NCBI GenBank assembly: GCA_022648295.1
Contig: JALCME010000015.1
Location: 1-64,000, forward strand
DNA length: 64,000 nucleotides
Reading direction: 5' to 3'
Source: Bacteroides sp.
GTDB taxonomy: Bacteria > Bacteroidota > Bacteroidia > Bacteroidales > Bacteroidaceae
This document shows, one piece after another, positions 1 to 8,460 of this stretch (position 1 is its first letter; every line of letters begins with the position of its first letter). The translations under genes were made by a program, and so were the position numbers. Below the pieces are notes generated by a model that saw only the letters and a list, made by a program, of their open reading frames with translations, did no database searches and was not told where the DNA came from.

Positions 1-351
1 AGATTACAATATTGGTAGTAATCAAAATAAGAAATGAATAAAAAAACGATTTAAAAAGATAATAAATGTAACTAATTACAAAACTAAATAGTTAATTATT
101 AAGCAATGCAGAATACAAGAAGAGAATAATTACTAGCTTTCTCATAAATCTTAAATATATATACTGCCAACGCTACTTATAATACTAATTAAAGAAATGC
201 AAGTATAAAAAAGATTATTGAGAAGAGAGAAGCTGTAATTCATTGTTGCGTAAAAGACAGCACTCAAAATGCAACACTAATCCTATTTTAATTTCTATTT
301 TTGAGGTATAACACGAGTATATACAACACTCTTAAGTTCTACCCTTATTCA
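1..351. other. AT-rich leader upstream of the first SusC gene
   Basis: No credible coding region is visible on either strand. I found no clear match to the Bacteroides promoter form TTTG-N19..21-TAnnTTTG ahead of the SusC gene. The stretch is very AT-rich and may be the 3' part of a regulatory region that begins outside the window. An in-frame TAA at 289-291 limits how far upstream the SusC reading frame can start. Confidence 0.5.
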
Positions 352-3300
352 ATGAGAATCATTTTTTCCGTATTACAGTCAAGCTGCATGCAGATTGTAT
401 TAAGTTCCCAAAGTACTCAGCAAGCAAGGAAAATCACAGGTAAGGTAGTAGACACACATGGCGAACCTGTAATCGGAGCAAACGTATTAGTAAAAGGCAG
501 CAAAAGTAATGGTACAATTACTAACGCAAACGGAGAATTTACTCTTACTGTACCATCAAACGGCAAATTAAGCGTATCTTTTATAGGGTATAAAAGTACC
601 ACAGTAGATGTGGGACAACAACATACAGTGACAATTACACTGGAAGAAGATGCCAATATGTTGGGAGAAGTGGAGATTACAGCAGAATTTGGTATGAAAC
701 GTGTTGCCCGTTCTGTTGGATCCTCCGTACAAAATGTAAAAGCAGCAGACATCCTTGACTCTGGACGTGATAATTTTATATCGGCTTTACAGGGACGTGT
801 ATCGGGTATGAACGTCGTATCCAGTGGTGGAGCCCCGGGAGCTTCAACCACTGTTACCTTAAGAAGTATAACTTCTATTTCGGGAAATAACCAGCCCTTA
901 TATGTAGTGGATGGAATTCCAATGAATAACTCTACATTCGACCCCGCATCATTTGCCGATGCAGGATCTAATTTTTCCAGTCGCAACCTTGACTTTGCAT
1001 CACGCGGTAACGATTTCAACCCGGAAGATATTGAATCTATGACCGTATTAAAAGGTGCAGCAGCGGCTGCATTGTATGGTTCAGATGCTTCAAACGGAGC
1101 AATTATTATAACAACCAAAAAAGGAACGGCAGGCAAAGGGCGCGTCACTTATAGCAATACATTCCGCTGGGACAATGCCTATGGATATCCTGATATGCAA
1201 ACTAAATATGCGCAAGGAGCTTATGGTACGACGAACTACTACTACACAAGTCGTTACGGAGGTCTCTATCCGGAAGGTACAAAACTATACGACAATATTG
1301 ACGCCGTATTACAAACTGGATTTACCAGCAAGCATAACGTGTCGGTAGAAGCAGGAACAGACAAAGCTACAATTAGGGCAGCGGCATCTTTCCTGGAACA
1401 AACCGGAGTCATCAAAACAACCGATTATAGTCGTACTAACTTAACGCTCTCAGGCAAAGCTGATATTACAAAATGGCTGAAATTTGAAGCATCCATGCAA
1501 TACACATCAACGACTAACACTAAAGCACTACGGGGAACATCGGGACCACTTTACCTGGCAATGCGTTGGCCAATGGTAGACGACATGAGTAATTATCTCG
1601 ACGGTGATGGTTCTCATATGCGTATGCCTGACTATTATACAGACACAGACCTTTTAAATCCTCTATTCGGACTTCATAAAAATAAATACTATGATGAGTC
1701 AGATCGTATTATATCTAATGCCGCACTTACACTAACTCCGGTCAAACATACTTTCCTACGCGCACAAATAGGTTGGGACGTAGGTATGCAAACATTTGAA
1801 ACATCCAATCACCCCTATTATGCAGATAACAATGCAGGTTCTGGATTTTATAACCTGGCAAAATCTAATTTCTCCGACCCTACATTAAATATACTGGCAG
1901 GATACAATAATGACTTTTTCAATAAAAAGCTAACTTTCTCCGGTCAGATAGGTTATCACCAAATAGAGGACGGCATAACCAGATTGTCCACATACGGATC
2001 TAAATATGCCGTACCGGATTTCCAATCCATTAACAACTGTGATGCCACAACTATTAGCGCACAAAAACGTACCACAAAGCGTAGAGTACAAGCAATTTCC
2101 GCACAAGCTGAATTTGGTTACAACAATATGGCTTTTGTGACCTTAAGAGCACGCAACGACTGGTCTTCCACGCTTCCAAAAGACAATAATTCTTATTTTT
2201 ATCCGGCAGCAGAGTTAGCGTTTGTAGCAACAGAGCTACCTTTCCTGAAGGGGAACAAAGTTATTAACTACTTAAAGCTTCGCGGATCCATTGCACAAGT
2301 CGGTAAAGATGCCGGTCCCTTGGAAATAGACCCAGAACTTGAGCCAACCGGATTATACGGAGGGGGGTATAAATATGGATATACCGGTCCAAATAAAGAG
2401 CTGAAACCTGAAATGACAACATCATGGGAAGCTGGATTTGAGGGACGTTTTCTTAACGACCGCATCGTAACCGATTTTACTTATTTCCATACACATTGTG
2501 CAGACCAGATTGTAAAAGGATTCCGTTTGAGTTATGCAACAGGTTTTGTGCTTAATAATATGAACGTCGGTACATTCAATACATGGGGATGGGAAGCACA
2601 TATTGATGGAGACATCATTAATCAAAATGGCTTACGATGGAATGTAGGCCTGAACTTATCGCAAACAGACTCAAAAGTAGTATACCTTCCGAAAAACGTA
2701 ACAGAATACTATAATGCCTATACCTGGAATTCCGGTAATATCCGTAATGGTATCATGGTAGGGCATCCGGTAACCACTTTAACAGGACGTGCTTATAGTC
2801 GTAACGACAAAGGACAGATATTAATCAGTCCAACAACCGGACTTCCGATAGTAGATGAAACATGGAGTGTAATTGGTAATCGCGAACCAAAACTAAGATA
2901 TGGCATTACTACCGCATTAACATGGAAAGGTGTTCGTCTTTCCGCCATGTTCTCCGGCCGATATAAAGCTACAGTTGTAAACGGAACCAAACGTTCCATG
3001 ATGTCAACAGGTACAAGTTGGGAATCAGTAAAATTACGTGAAGGTGGACCTGTTGTCTTCACCGGAGTATTGAAAGACGGAAACGAAAATAGTGATAATC
3101 CAACTAAAAATACAATCGCAGTAGACTACAAGACTTATGGCAGTTCCATCTATGCAGGTGGAGACGAAGACTGGCTTGAAAAGGATGTAAATTACCTCCG
3201 TTTACAAGAATTACGTCTCTCTTATACCGTTCCCAGAAAATTCTTAAAACAATCTTTTAACGGATTAATCAGCAATGCCAATATCTATGTTTGTGGCAAC

Positions 3301-3453
3301 GACTTGTGTACATGGACCAATTATTCGGGTATTGATGCTGTAGGAAACACCGTATCAGCAGCAGCTGGTGGTACAGGAGGCGAAGGCTATGACGTATGGT
3401 CATTGCCAAATCCACGTAGCATTTCATTCGGTATCAGCCTTACGTTCAATTAA
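352..3453 (+). CDS. SusC/RagA-family TonB-dependent outer-membrane transporter
   Basis: Predicted outer-membrane beta-barrel that imports an oligomer captured by the SusD partner just downstream, using TonB energy. The mature N-terminus begins with a CarboxypepD_reg-like beta-sandwich (ITGKVVDTHGEPVIGANVLV...SFIGYKS). A TonB plug follows (ALQGRVSGMNVVSS, QPLYVVDGIPMNN, LKGAAAAALYGSDASNGAI), then a long barrel ending in the aromatic-rich GISLTFN. There is no N-terminal STN domain, so unlike the second SusC in the window it is not expected to signal to an anti-sigma factor. Start uncertain: the frame is open from a TTG at 301, but ATG 352 gives MRIIFSVLQ, a short and rather weak signal peptide. 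Neither start has a clear ribosome site. The stop lies 33 bp before susD, so they form one operon. The substrate cannot be told because no enzyme gene is attached. Confidence 0.9.
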   Translation: MRIIFSVLQSSCMQIVLSSQSTQQARKITGKVVDTHGEPVIGANVLVKGSKSNGTITNANGEFTLTVPSNGKLSVSFIGYKSTTVDVGQQHTVTITLEEDANMLGEVEITAEFGMKRVARSVGSSVQNVKAADILDSGRDNFISALQGRVSGMNVVSSGGAPGASTTVTLRSITSISGNNQPLYVVDGIPMNNSTFDPASFADAGSNFSSRNLDFASRGNDFNPEDIESMTVLKGAAAAALYGSDASNGAIIITTKKGTAGKGRVTYSNTFRWDNAYGYPDMQTKYAQGAYGTTNYYYTSRYGGLYPEGTKLYDNIDAVLQTGFTSKHNVSVEAGTDKATIRAAASFLEQTGVIKTTDYSRTNLTLSGKADITKWLKFEASMQYTSTTNTKALRGTSGPLYLAMRWPMVDDMSNYLDGDGSHMRMPDYYTDTDLLNPLFGLHKNKYYDESDRIISNAALTLTPVKHTFLRAQIGWDVGMQTFETSNHPYYADNNAGSGFYNLAKSNFSDPTLNILAGYNNDFFNKKLTFSGQIGYHQIEDGITRLSTYGSKYAVPDFQSINNCDATTISAQKRTTKRRVQAISAQAEFGYNNMAFVTLRARNDWSSTLPKDNNSYFYPAAELAFVATELPFLKGNKVINYLKLRGSIAQVGKDAGPLEIDPELEPTGLYGGGYKYGYTGPNKELKPEMTTSWEAGFEGRFLNDRIVTDFTYFHTHCADQIVKGFRLSYATGFVLNNMNVGTFNTWGWEAHIDGDIINQNGLRWNVGLNLSQTDSKVVYLPKNVTEYYNAYTWNSGNIRNGIMVGHPVTTLTGRAYSRNDKGQILISPTTGLPIVDETWSVIGNREPKLRYGITTALTWKGVRLSAMFSGRYKATVVNGTKRSMMSTGTSWESVKLREGGPVVFTGVLKDGNENSDNPTKNTIAVDYKTYGSSIYAGGDEDWLEKDVNYLRLQELRLSYTVPRKFLKQSFNGLISNANIYVCGNDLCTWTNYSGIDAVGNTVSAAAGGTGGEGYDVWSLPNPRSISFGISLTFN

Positions 3454-3486
3454 AGCATTTGAATATAAAAACTAAAAAGATAGATT

Positions 3487-5364
3487 ATGAAGAAATTTTC
3501 AATCATAGCCATACTGGCAACTTTATTATCGTTCAACACTAGTTGTGACGATTATCTGGATGTCAACGAAAATGTGGATGCTCCAGACTACATAGAGGGA
3601 TACCTATATCTATCCGGCATTATCCAGCAATATCAAAGTTTATACTACGATATTCGGGCTACCGGACCATTGACCCAAATGATAGGAACAAGTTCTTATA
3701 CCACATTTGCTACTCACTACTATAGTACCGGATCTGATGCGGGAGGTGAAATATGGAGAATGGTTTACTGGACTCAAGGTATGAATCTGGAAAACATGAT
3801 TAACCAATCCGTCAAAGCAGAAGAATGGACATTGGCCGGCATTGGACTTGCCATTAAAGCATATAGCTGGGACCAATTAACCAAGTATCATGGTGAACTA
3901 CCAATGAAAGAGGCATTTGTAGAAGGACTATTATCACACGATTATGATTATCAAGATGCCATTTACGATCAGATTAGAGAGTGGGCGCATACGGCAATAG
4001 AATATCTCCAAAAAGATGATGTGCACAACTACGGAGCGAAAATCAGCGGTAATGACTGGATTTATAAAGGAGATAAAGAGAAATGGATTAAATTTGCTTA
4101 CTCTGTAATTGTGCGCAATCTGGCTTCACTTTCCAATAAAACCGATTTCGTCAGCAAATATGCACCAGAATTAGTGGAATGTGCAGGAAAAGCATTCCAA
4201 ACAAGTGATGATGATGCAACAGTTACCGTAGAAGGTAAGGGAGAAAGTTCAGCTGAATCAGCCTATAACAATTTCTGGGGAACTTACAGGGGGAATCTAT
4301 CCCGCTCATACTTCCAACACGAATATGCCGTACAGGTAATGACGGGTAGTGTGCCTAAATATGATGAAACCACCGGAGAAAAGTATCGGGTAGAGAATAA
4401 TGATTACTATCCTTATGAATTAGCTGATGAACAGATTATCTGTGATACATTGAAAGACGTAGCCGGACACTATGACCCACGTATGGCTGTCAAACTAGGA
4501 ACAACCGACGACCCAACTTATGACAATATAGATAATGCAGACAGTGTAAAGGCATACCATTATTATGGTGGATCCTTTACCAGCACCAGTGGACCTATCG
4601 GTACAGCGCCTTCATTTTACGGCCGCAATGCTTCATCACAATATAAAGGTGACATCAATGACGGCAAAGGACGCTGGATTTATCGCGATGATGCACCATA
4701 CATTTTAATGACCTGTGCTGAAATAAAGTTCTGTCTGGCAGAGGCTTACTTCAAAATGGGAGATAAAGACGGTGCACTACAAGCATTTAAAGACGGAGTT
4801 AAGGCAGATATTGATTTTACGGGAACATACATTTATCCGGGCACGAAAGGACAGGCAGCCGGAGGTGATAAAATCAGCAAGGAAGTTTTCACTCAATTGG
4901 CTACGGAATATGAAGCGGGCCCATATGTAGGTGGCTTAACCAAAGACCAGTTAACCTTATCGCATATTATGATGCAGAAGTGGATAGCCCTGTATCCATG
5001 GGGAGCACAAGAAGCGTGGGTTGATATGCGTAAATATCATTATGACATCCAATACACAGGTGATTATCCTACATTGAATAATGGATGGTCAGAAACAATG
5101 ATTGACCAGAAATGGGATACAGACCCCACTAAAGTTTATAAAGGATTATATCTGGCTCCTGCTCAAGTACAAAGCAGAAAAGGTTCATACAACACACGTA
5201 ACCATGGCTCTCCATGTTATCGCGTACGTCCACGTTACAATTCTGAATACATGTGGAATGTACCTTCGCTTGAATCTCTTAAACCGATTAGTGGTACTGC
5301 AGAGAACTACCAATGCTCCATCCCGTGGTTTGCATATCCGGGAGACATTCCAACCAGTTTATAA
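3487..5364 (+). CDS. SusD/RagB-family surface nutrient-binding lipoprotein
   Basis: Lid and ligand-capture partner of the upstream SusC-like barrel. A lipoprotein signal ends at NTSC (about residue 20). It is followed by acidic residues (CDDYLDVNEN), which fits the Bacteroides signal for export to the outer surface. The body is helix-rich in the TPR-like manner of SusD. It has the family's late motif (YILMTCAEIKFCLAEAYFKMG, residues about 408-428), then a TLSHIMMQKWIALYPWGAQEAW block close to the C-terminus. At 625 residues it is at the long end for the family and resembles the SusD-like-2 subgroup more than classic SusD. That subgroup call is from memory. It lies between SusC and a third lipoprotein in one operon. 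Confidence 0.92.
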   Translation: MKKFSIIAILATLLSFNTSCDDYLDVNENVDAPDYIEGYLYLSGIIQQYQSLYYDIRATGPLTQMIGTSSYTTFATHYYSTGSDAGGEIWRMVYWTQGMNLENMINQSVKAEEWTLAGIGLAIKAYSWDQLTKYHGELPMKEAFVEGLLSHDYDYQDAIYDQIREWAHTAIEYLQKDDVHNYGAKISGNDWIYKGDKEKWIKFAYSVIVRNLASLSNKTDFVSKYAPELVECAGKAFQTSDDDATVTVEGKGESSAESAYNNFWGTYRGNLSRSYFQHEYAVQVMTGSVPKYDETTGEKYRVENNDYYPYELADEQIICDTLKDVAGHYDPRMAVKLGTTDDPTYDNIDNADSVKAYHYYGGSFTSTSGPIGTAPSFYGRNASSQYKGDINDGKGRWIYRDDAPYILMTCAEIKFCLAEAYFKMGDKDGALQAFKDGVKADIDFTGTYIYPGTKGQAAGGDKISKEVFTQLATEYEAGPYVGGLTKDQLTLSHIMMQKWIALYPWGAQEAWVDMRKYHYDIQYTGDYPTLNNGWSETMIDQKWDTDPTKVYKGLYLAPAQVQSRKGSYNTRNHGSPCYRVRPRYNSEYMWNVPSLESLKPISGTAENYQCSIPWFAYPGDIPTSL

Positions 5365-5403
5365 ATGTACTGCTCTGAATTAGAATTCTAAAAAAATACA
5401 ATT

Positions 5404-6258
5404 ATGAAAATTACGAAATATATCAGTTTATTATTAATAGCACTCTCTGTAGTTTCATGTGACAAACATGAAATAGAGTATATGAGTACTCCGGTAGACG
5501 ATAGTATGGCGCAAATTCAGCTACACTATTTTGTACCTCTAACGGCTGTAGCCACTAATAACATCTATAAAGTAGACATCAATGATCAGTCGTATGTAAA
5601 CAATGGAGCGGCTGTAGTATCTACATATAATGCTGTTCCAGCTGGTAGTGTGGGCCGATTTTATACGGTACAATCAGGAACAGCCCATATTAAGTTATAT
5701 AAAGGCAGTGACTTGGAACTTGTTTATGATAAAGATGTTACTTTAACAGCAGGAAAAAAACAGAATGTCTTCGTGTATGACTTCAATAAGGAACCTATCG
5801 TCTTTGATAATGAATTTCCTTACGACACCAATGTTACAATGAATACAGACAGCGTTTGCTGGGTTAAGTTTTATGACTTTATGTACGAACAAGAGGGAGA
5901 ATATTGCGCTTTGAAACTACAATATCAATATCAGTATACAAAAGCGGATGGTACCAAAAGCGAATGGACGAATGTGGGCTCACCTATCGGTTTTGGAGAA
6001 ACAACCGGCTGGCAACCTATCCGTGTAATTAAAAGCGTATTCAACTCCAGTGGTTATGCACGTATTGATTACAAAATTAAAGTACAAGATGAAAATGGAG
6101 AATACACGCAGGACTTACAATTATGGAATTCCAGAGGAAACTATGTATCGTATTCCGATTATTGGAATGGATACATTGGCCGACGCTATCATCACATCCT
6201 AAAAGGAATGCGATCGGCAAAACCAATTGCATCGGTAAGTCAATTTACTGCACTCTAA
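5404..6258 (+). CDS. Lipoprotein of a SusC/SusD operon, unknown ligand
   Basis: A 284-residue protein with a lipoprotein signal (MKITKYISLLLIALSVVSC) and little else that I recognise. The first half, about residues 30-140, has the alternating short-strand pattern of a beta-sandwich, with a vpAGsvgrFytvqsG-like motif reminiscent of DUF4397-type domains. That resemblance is weak. The second half is rich in Tyr and Trp (SDYWNGYIGRRYHH), which would suit a ligand-binding surface. It sits 39 bp after susD and ends the operon, the usual place for an accessory surface glycan-binding protein (SGBP or SusE-like). A surface binding role is inferred from position only. Confidence 0.75.
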   Translation: MKITKYISLLLIALSVVSCDKHEIEYMSTPVDDSMAQIQLHYFVPLTAVATNNIYKVDINDQSYVNNGAAVVSTYNAVPAGSVGRFYTVQSGTAHIKLYKGSDLELVYDKDVTLTAGKKQNVFVYDFNKEPIVFDNEFPYDTNVTMNTDSVCWVKFYDFMYEQEGEYCALKLQYQYQYTKADGTKSEWTNVGSPIGFGETTGWQPIRVIKSVFNSSGYARIDYKIKVQDENGEYTQDLQLWNSRGNYVSYSDYWNGYIGRRYHHILKGMRSAKPIASVSQFTAL

Positions 6259-6260
6259 TA

Positions 6261-6283
6261 AATGAAGTTAGACTAACTTCATT
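6261..6283 (+). terminator. Hairpin after the SusC/SusD operon
   Basis: A perfect 10-bp stem, AATGAAGTTA / TAACTTCATT with a 3-nt loop, begins two bases after the lipoprotein stop. There is no strong T tract directly after it, so it may be an RNA 3'-end stabiliser working with the next hairpin. Confidence 0.5.
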
Positions 6284-6298
6284 CATAGATGGATGATT

Positions 6299-6335
6299 AA
6301 AACAGCCGGATCGTGAGATTCGACTGTTTTTATTT
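6299..6335. terminator. Bidirectional rho-independent terminator between convergent genes
   Basis: Arms AAAACAG-C-CGGATC and GATTCG-A-CTGTTTT around a GTGA loop form a stem with one C/A mismatch and one G-T pair. It is followed by TTTTTATTT on the plus strand and preceded by A-rich sequence that gives a T run on the minus strand. It lies exactly where the plus-strand SusC operon and the minus-strand gene at 6330-7532 converge. The minus-strand stop codon overlaps the T tract. Confidence 0.75.
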
Positions 6336-7532
6336 CCCAATAGGTTGGATATTTCGTCTTACCTCTTTTGATATTTCAAGAAACATATAGTTTAGCTTCC
6401 CTGAATGAATGCCCTTTTCATTCTGATTATACTTATTATTAGCATATTCTTTAGACTTCTCAAAAGTTATGCGTGACATTTGGTTTTGAGATTTACCAAC
6501 CATCGTAGAGTCAAGCTTTTCATCAGGGAAGAAATCATCCAAGTCAACATCACCGATCATTGTTGTTTCAAGAAAATTCATCTTCTTATGAACTTTGTCG
6601 ATATAATACCCCACAAACATATGACCGGGAGTCCGTACCAATATTGGCTCGATATTAATGGCACGTAATAAAGAAGCAAAGAGCACACTGCCGTCCACAC
6701 AATTAATCTGGGAAGATTCCAGCGCATCATCAAATGTGCGAACGCGTTGCGAATAGACAACATTGCTGGATAAGCTTGTGTTTGAGACAGAACTGTAACG
6801 GAATTTACGCTTTTGCAACACATTCCATAATGCATATACCTGCTTATCTACAATATCCGGTTTCCCTGACTGGTATCCCAAAAATCTATTCACAATACGG
6901 GTGTTAAGAGCTTCACGCAAGAGTTTATCAATCATAGGATTGTCTTCATTGACGTATGCCGCAAAAAAGATACCGGTATCGTGAAAAGTTGTCCCGGTAG
7001 TAACATACCCCAACAGGCATTCATTAATACTACGGACGGAAAAAGTCCTGACTCTCTGCCCCAGATCTTTACCATTTAATTCCGTATTCACTGCAACGCT
7101 GATTGGTTCAGCCTGACTATTGTTCTTCAGAGCTTCATAATTCCAGATAATATCAGGATAAATAGTGTACTCCGTCCGTGGTTTTACTAATACAAACTCC
7201 GATACCGAGCGTGAGAAAAAAGGAGTTTCACCAACTTCTATACGCACCCGGCTATAGGCTTTTCCCGAACGCATCTTAATAGCAATACACGATTTCGGAT
7301 TACCTAAATAGAGTGAATCAACCGGCACTATAACTTGTGCATCCGTAGTAGCGACAGACAAAATACAAGAAGGGAAAATATTACCACCCAATTCATCAGT
7401 AATCTCAAAATCAGTCCGAAAGGGAACGATATTAAACCAAAAAGAGCATATAATTATAATTAAAGTAACAGCAAAAATTACAGCTATGCGCCAACGAGAT
7501 GATTTAGTATCTACATTCATAAAATACCCCAT
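6330..7532 (-). CDS. Membrane-anchored transglutaminase-like (papain-fold) protein
   Basis: 400 residues. One N-terminal membrane segment (about residues 15-33, IAVIFAVTLIIIICSFW) anchors a periplasmic part. From about 40 to 200 it looks like beta-sandwich. At about 260-330 there is a transglutaminase-like core: NCVDGSVLFASLLRAINIEP with candidate nucleophile Cys278, then RTPGHMFVGYY with His304, then LETT around 322 as the usual third position. This Cys-His-acid order is that of bacterial transglutaminase/protease folds; the actual substrate is unknown. A purine-rich stretch (AGAGGGGGAAAG) precedes ATG 7532; an in-frame ATG at 7520 is an alternative start. It stands alone, divergent from the two-component genes at 7765. 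Confidence 0.8.
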   Translation of the reverse strand: MGYFMNVDTKSSRWRIAVIFAVTLIIIICSFWFNIVPFRTDFEITDELGGNIFPSCILSVATTDAQVIVPVDSLYLGNPKSCIAIKMRSGKAYSRVRIEVGETPFFSRSVSEFVLVKPRTEYTIYPDIIWNYEALKNNSQAEPISVAVNTELNGKDLGQRVRTFSVRSINECLLGYVTTGTTFHDTGIFFAAYVNEDNPMIDKLLREALNTRIVNRFLGYQSGKPDIVDKQVYALWNVLQKRKFRYSSVSNTSLSSNVVYSQRVRTFDDALESSQINCVDGSVLFASLLRAINIEPILVRTPGHMFVGYYIDKVHKKMNFLETTMIGDVDLDDFFPDEKLDSTMVGKSQNQMSRITFEKSKEYANNKYNQNEKGIHSGKLNYMFLEISKEVRRNIQPIGK

Positions 7533-7688
7533 ATTACTTTCCCCCTCTTTTAATTAACCCCGACAAAGATAATGCTTTTATCACCAACAAGAACAAGAAA
7601 TCAAACAAACGAATCTATCAGCCACTAATCTTTATTTTAATATAAATGTAACATGTGTTTCACTTTCTCGTAACAAATATATCTCACT

Positions 7689-7721
7689 TTTGCAAAAGAA
7701 AAGAAATAAAGTTTAACTTTG
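7689..7721 (+). promoter_or_regulatory. Bacteroides-type sigma-70 promoter for the two-component operon
   Basis: TTTG at 7689-7692 and TAACTTTG at 7714-7721 are separated by 21 bp, matching the TTTG / TAnnTTTG form known for Bacteroides. Transcription would start near 7728, about 37 nt before the first ATG of the response regulator. Confidence 0.7.
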
Positions 7722-7764
7722 TGTGTAATAAGAGAACTTATTTTAATCATTCTATATTTAATAA

Positions 7765-8460
7765 ATGATGATGAAAAATTACCGTATTTTAGTTGTAGAT
7801 GATGAAGAGGATCTCTGTGAGATTCTAAAATTCAATCTCGAAAATGAGGGTTATGAAGTGGAAACTGCAAATTCAGCAGAAGAAGCACTGAAAATGGACT
7901 TAAATGGCTATGATTTACTCCTACTGGATGTCATGATGGGCGAAGTTTCCGGTTTCAAAATGGCAAGCCTGCTCAAAAAAGATAAGAAAACAGCCAATAT
8001 TCCTATTATATTTATCACCGCTAAGGACACGGAAAACGATACTGTAACCGGCTTTAACCTCGGCGCAGACGATTATATATCCAAACCGTTTTCATTAAGG
8101 GAAGTCATAGCCCGTGTTAAGGCTGTACTACGACGCACACAACAAGACGAAGCAGAACGGGCTCCCGAACAGATTGTATATAAAACCTTAGTAGTAGACA
8201 TTGTTAAAAAGAAAGTAAATATAGACGGAGAAGAGACCCCACTTACTAAAAAGGAATTTGAGATTCTGTTCTTATTGGTTCAAAATAAAGGGCGGGTATT
8301 TTCAAGAGAAGATATCTTGGACCGGATATGGAGTGACGAGGTTTATGTACTCGATCGTACCATAGATGTCAATATTACACGTCTCCGCAAAAAAATAGGA
8401 ATATATGGTAAATGTATTGTAACCCGCTTAGGATATGGATACTGTTTCGAAGCTAAATAA
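7765..8460 (+). CDS. OmpR/PhoB-type response regulator
   Basis: A 231-residue DNA-binding regulator. The receiver domain (about 5-122) shows the acidic pair Asp12/Asp13, phospho-acceptor Asp55 (LLLLDVMMGE), the conserved Thr in FITAKD and Lys in DDYISKPFS. The winged-helix output domain (about 133-230) has LTKKEFEILFLLVQNKGRVFSRE and VDVNITRLRKKI-like helices. Three consecutive ATG codons (7765, 7768, 7771) could each start it. The gene overlaps the start of the kinase gene by 26 bp, so the two are translationally coupled and surely partners. By overall pattern it is closer to PhoB/phosphate-type regulators than to RprY. Its regulon cannot be told from here. Confidence 0.93.
   Translation: MMMKNYRILVVDDEEDLCEILKFNLENEGYEVETANSAEEALKMDLNGYDLLLLDVMMGEVSGFKMASLLKKDKKTANIPIIFITAKDTENDTVTGFNLGADDYISKPFSLREVIARVKAVLRRTQQDEAERAPEQIVYKTLVVDIVKKKVNIDGEETPLTKKEFEILFLLVQNKGRVFSREDILDRIWSDEVYVLDRTIDVNITRLRKKIGIYGKCIVTRLGYGYCFEAK

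Noticed and set aside
417-1148. 243-codon minus-strand frame within the first SusC gene
   Set aside because: Opposite the conserved CarboxypepD and plug region of SusC; no features of its own.
5102-5383. 93-codon frame overlapping the end of the first SusD gene
   Set aside because: Out-of-frame shadow of SusD with no ribosome site; SusD reads through cleanly to 5364.
6790-6805. Extra half-site GTAACGGAA of the invertible promoter near 6.79 kb
   Set aside because: Only one arm matches, it lies within a coding gene and has no inverted partner; chance match.
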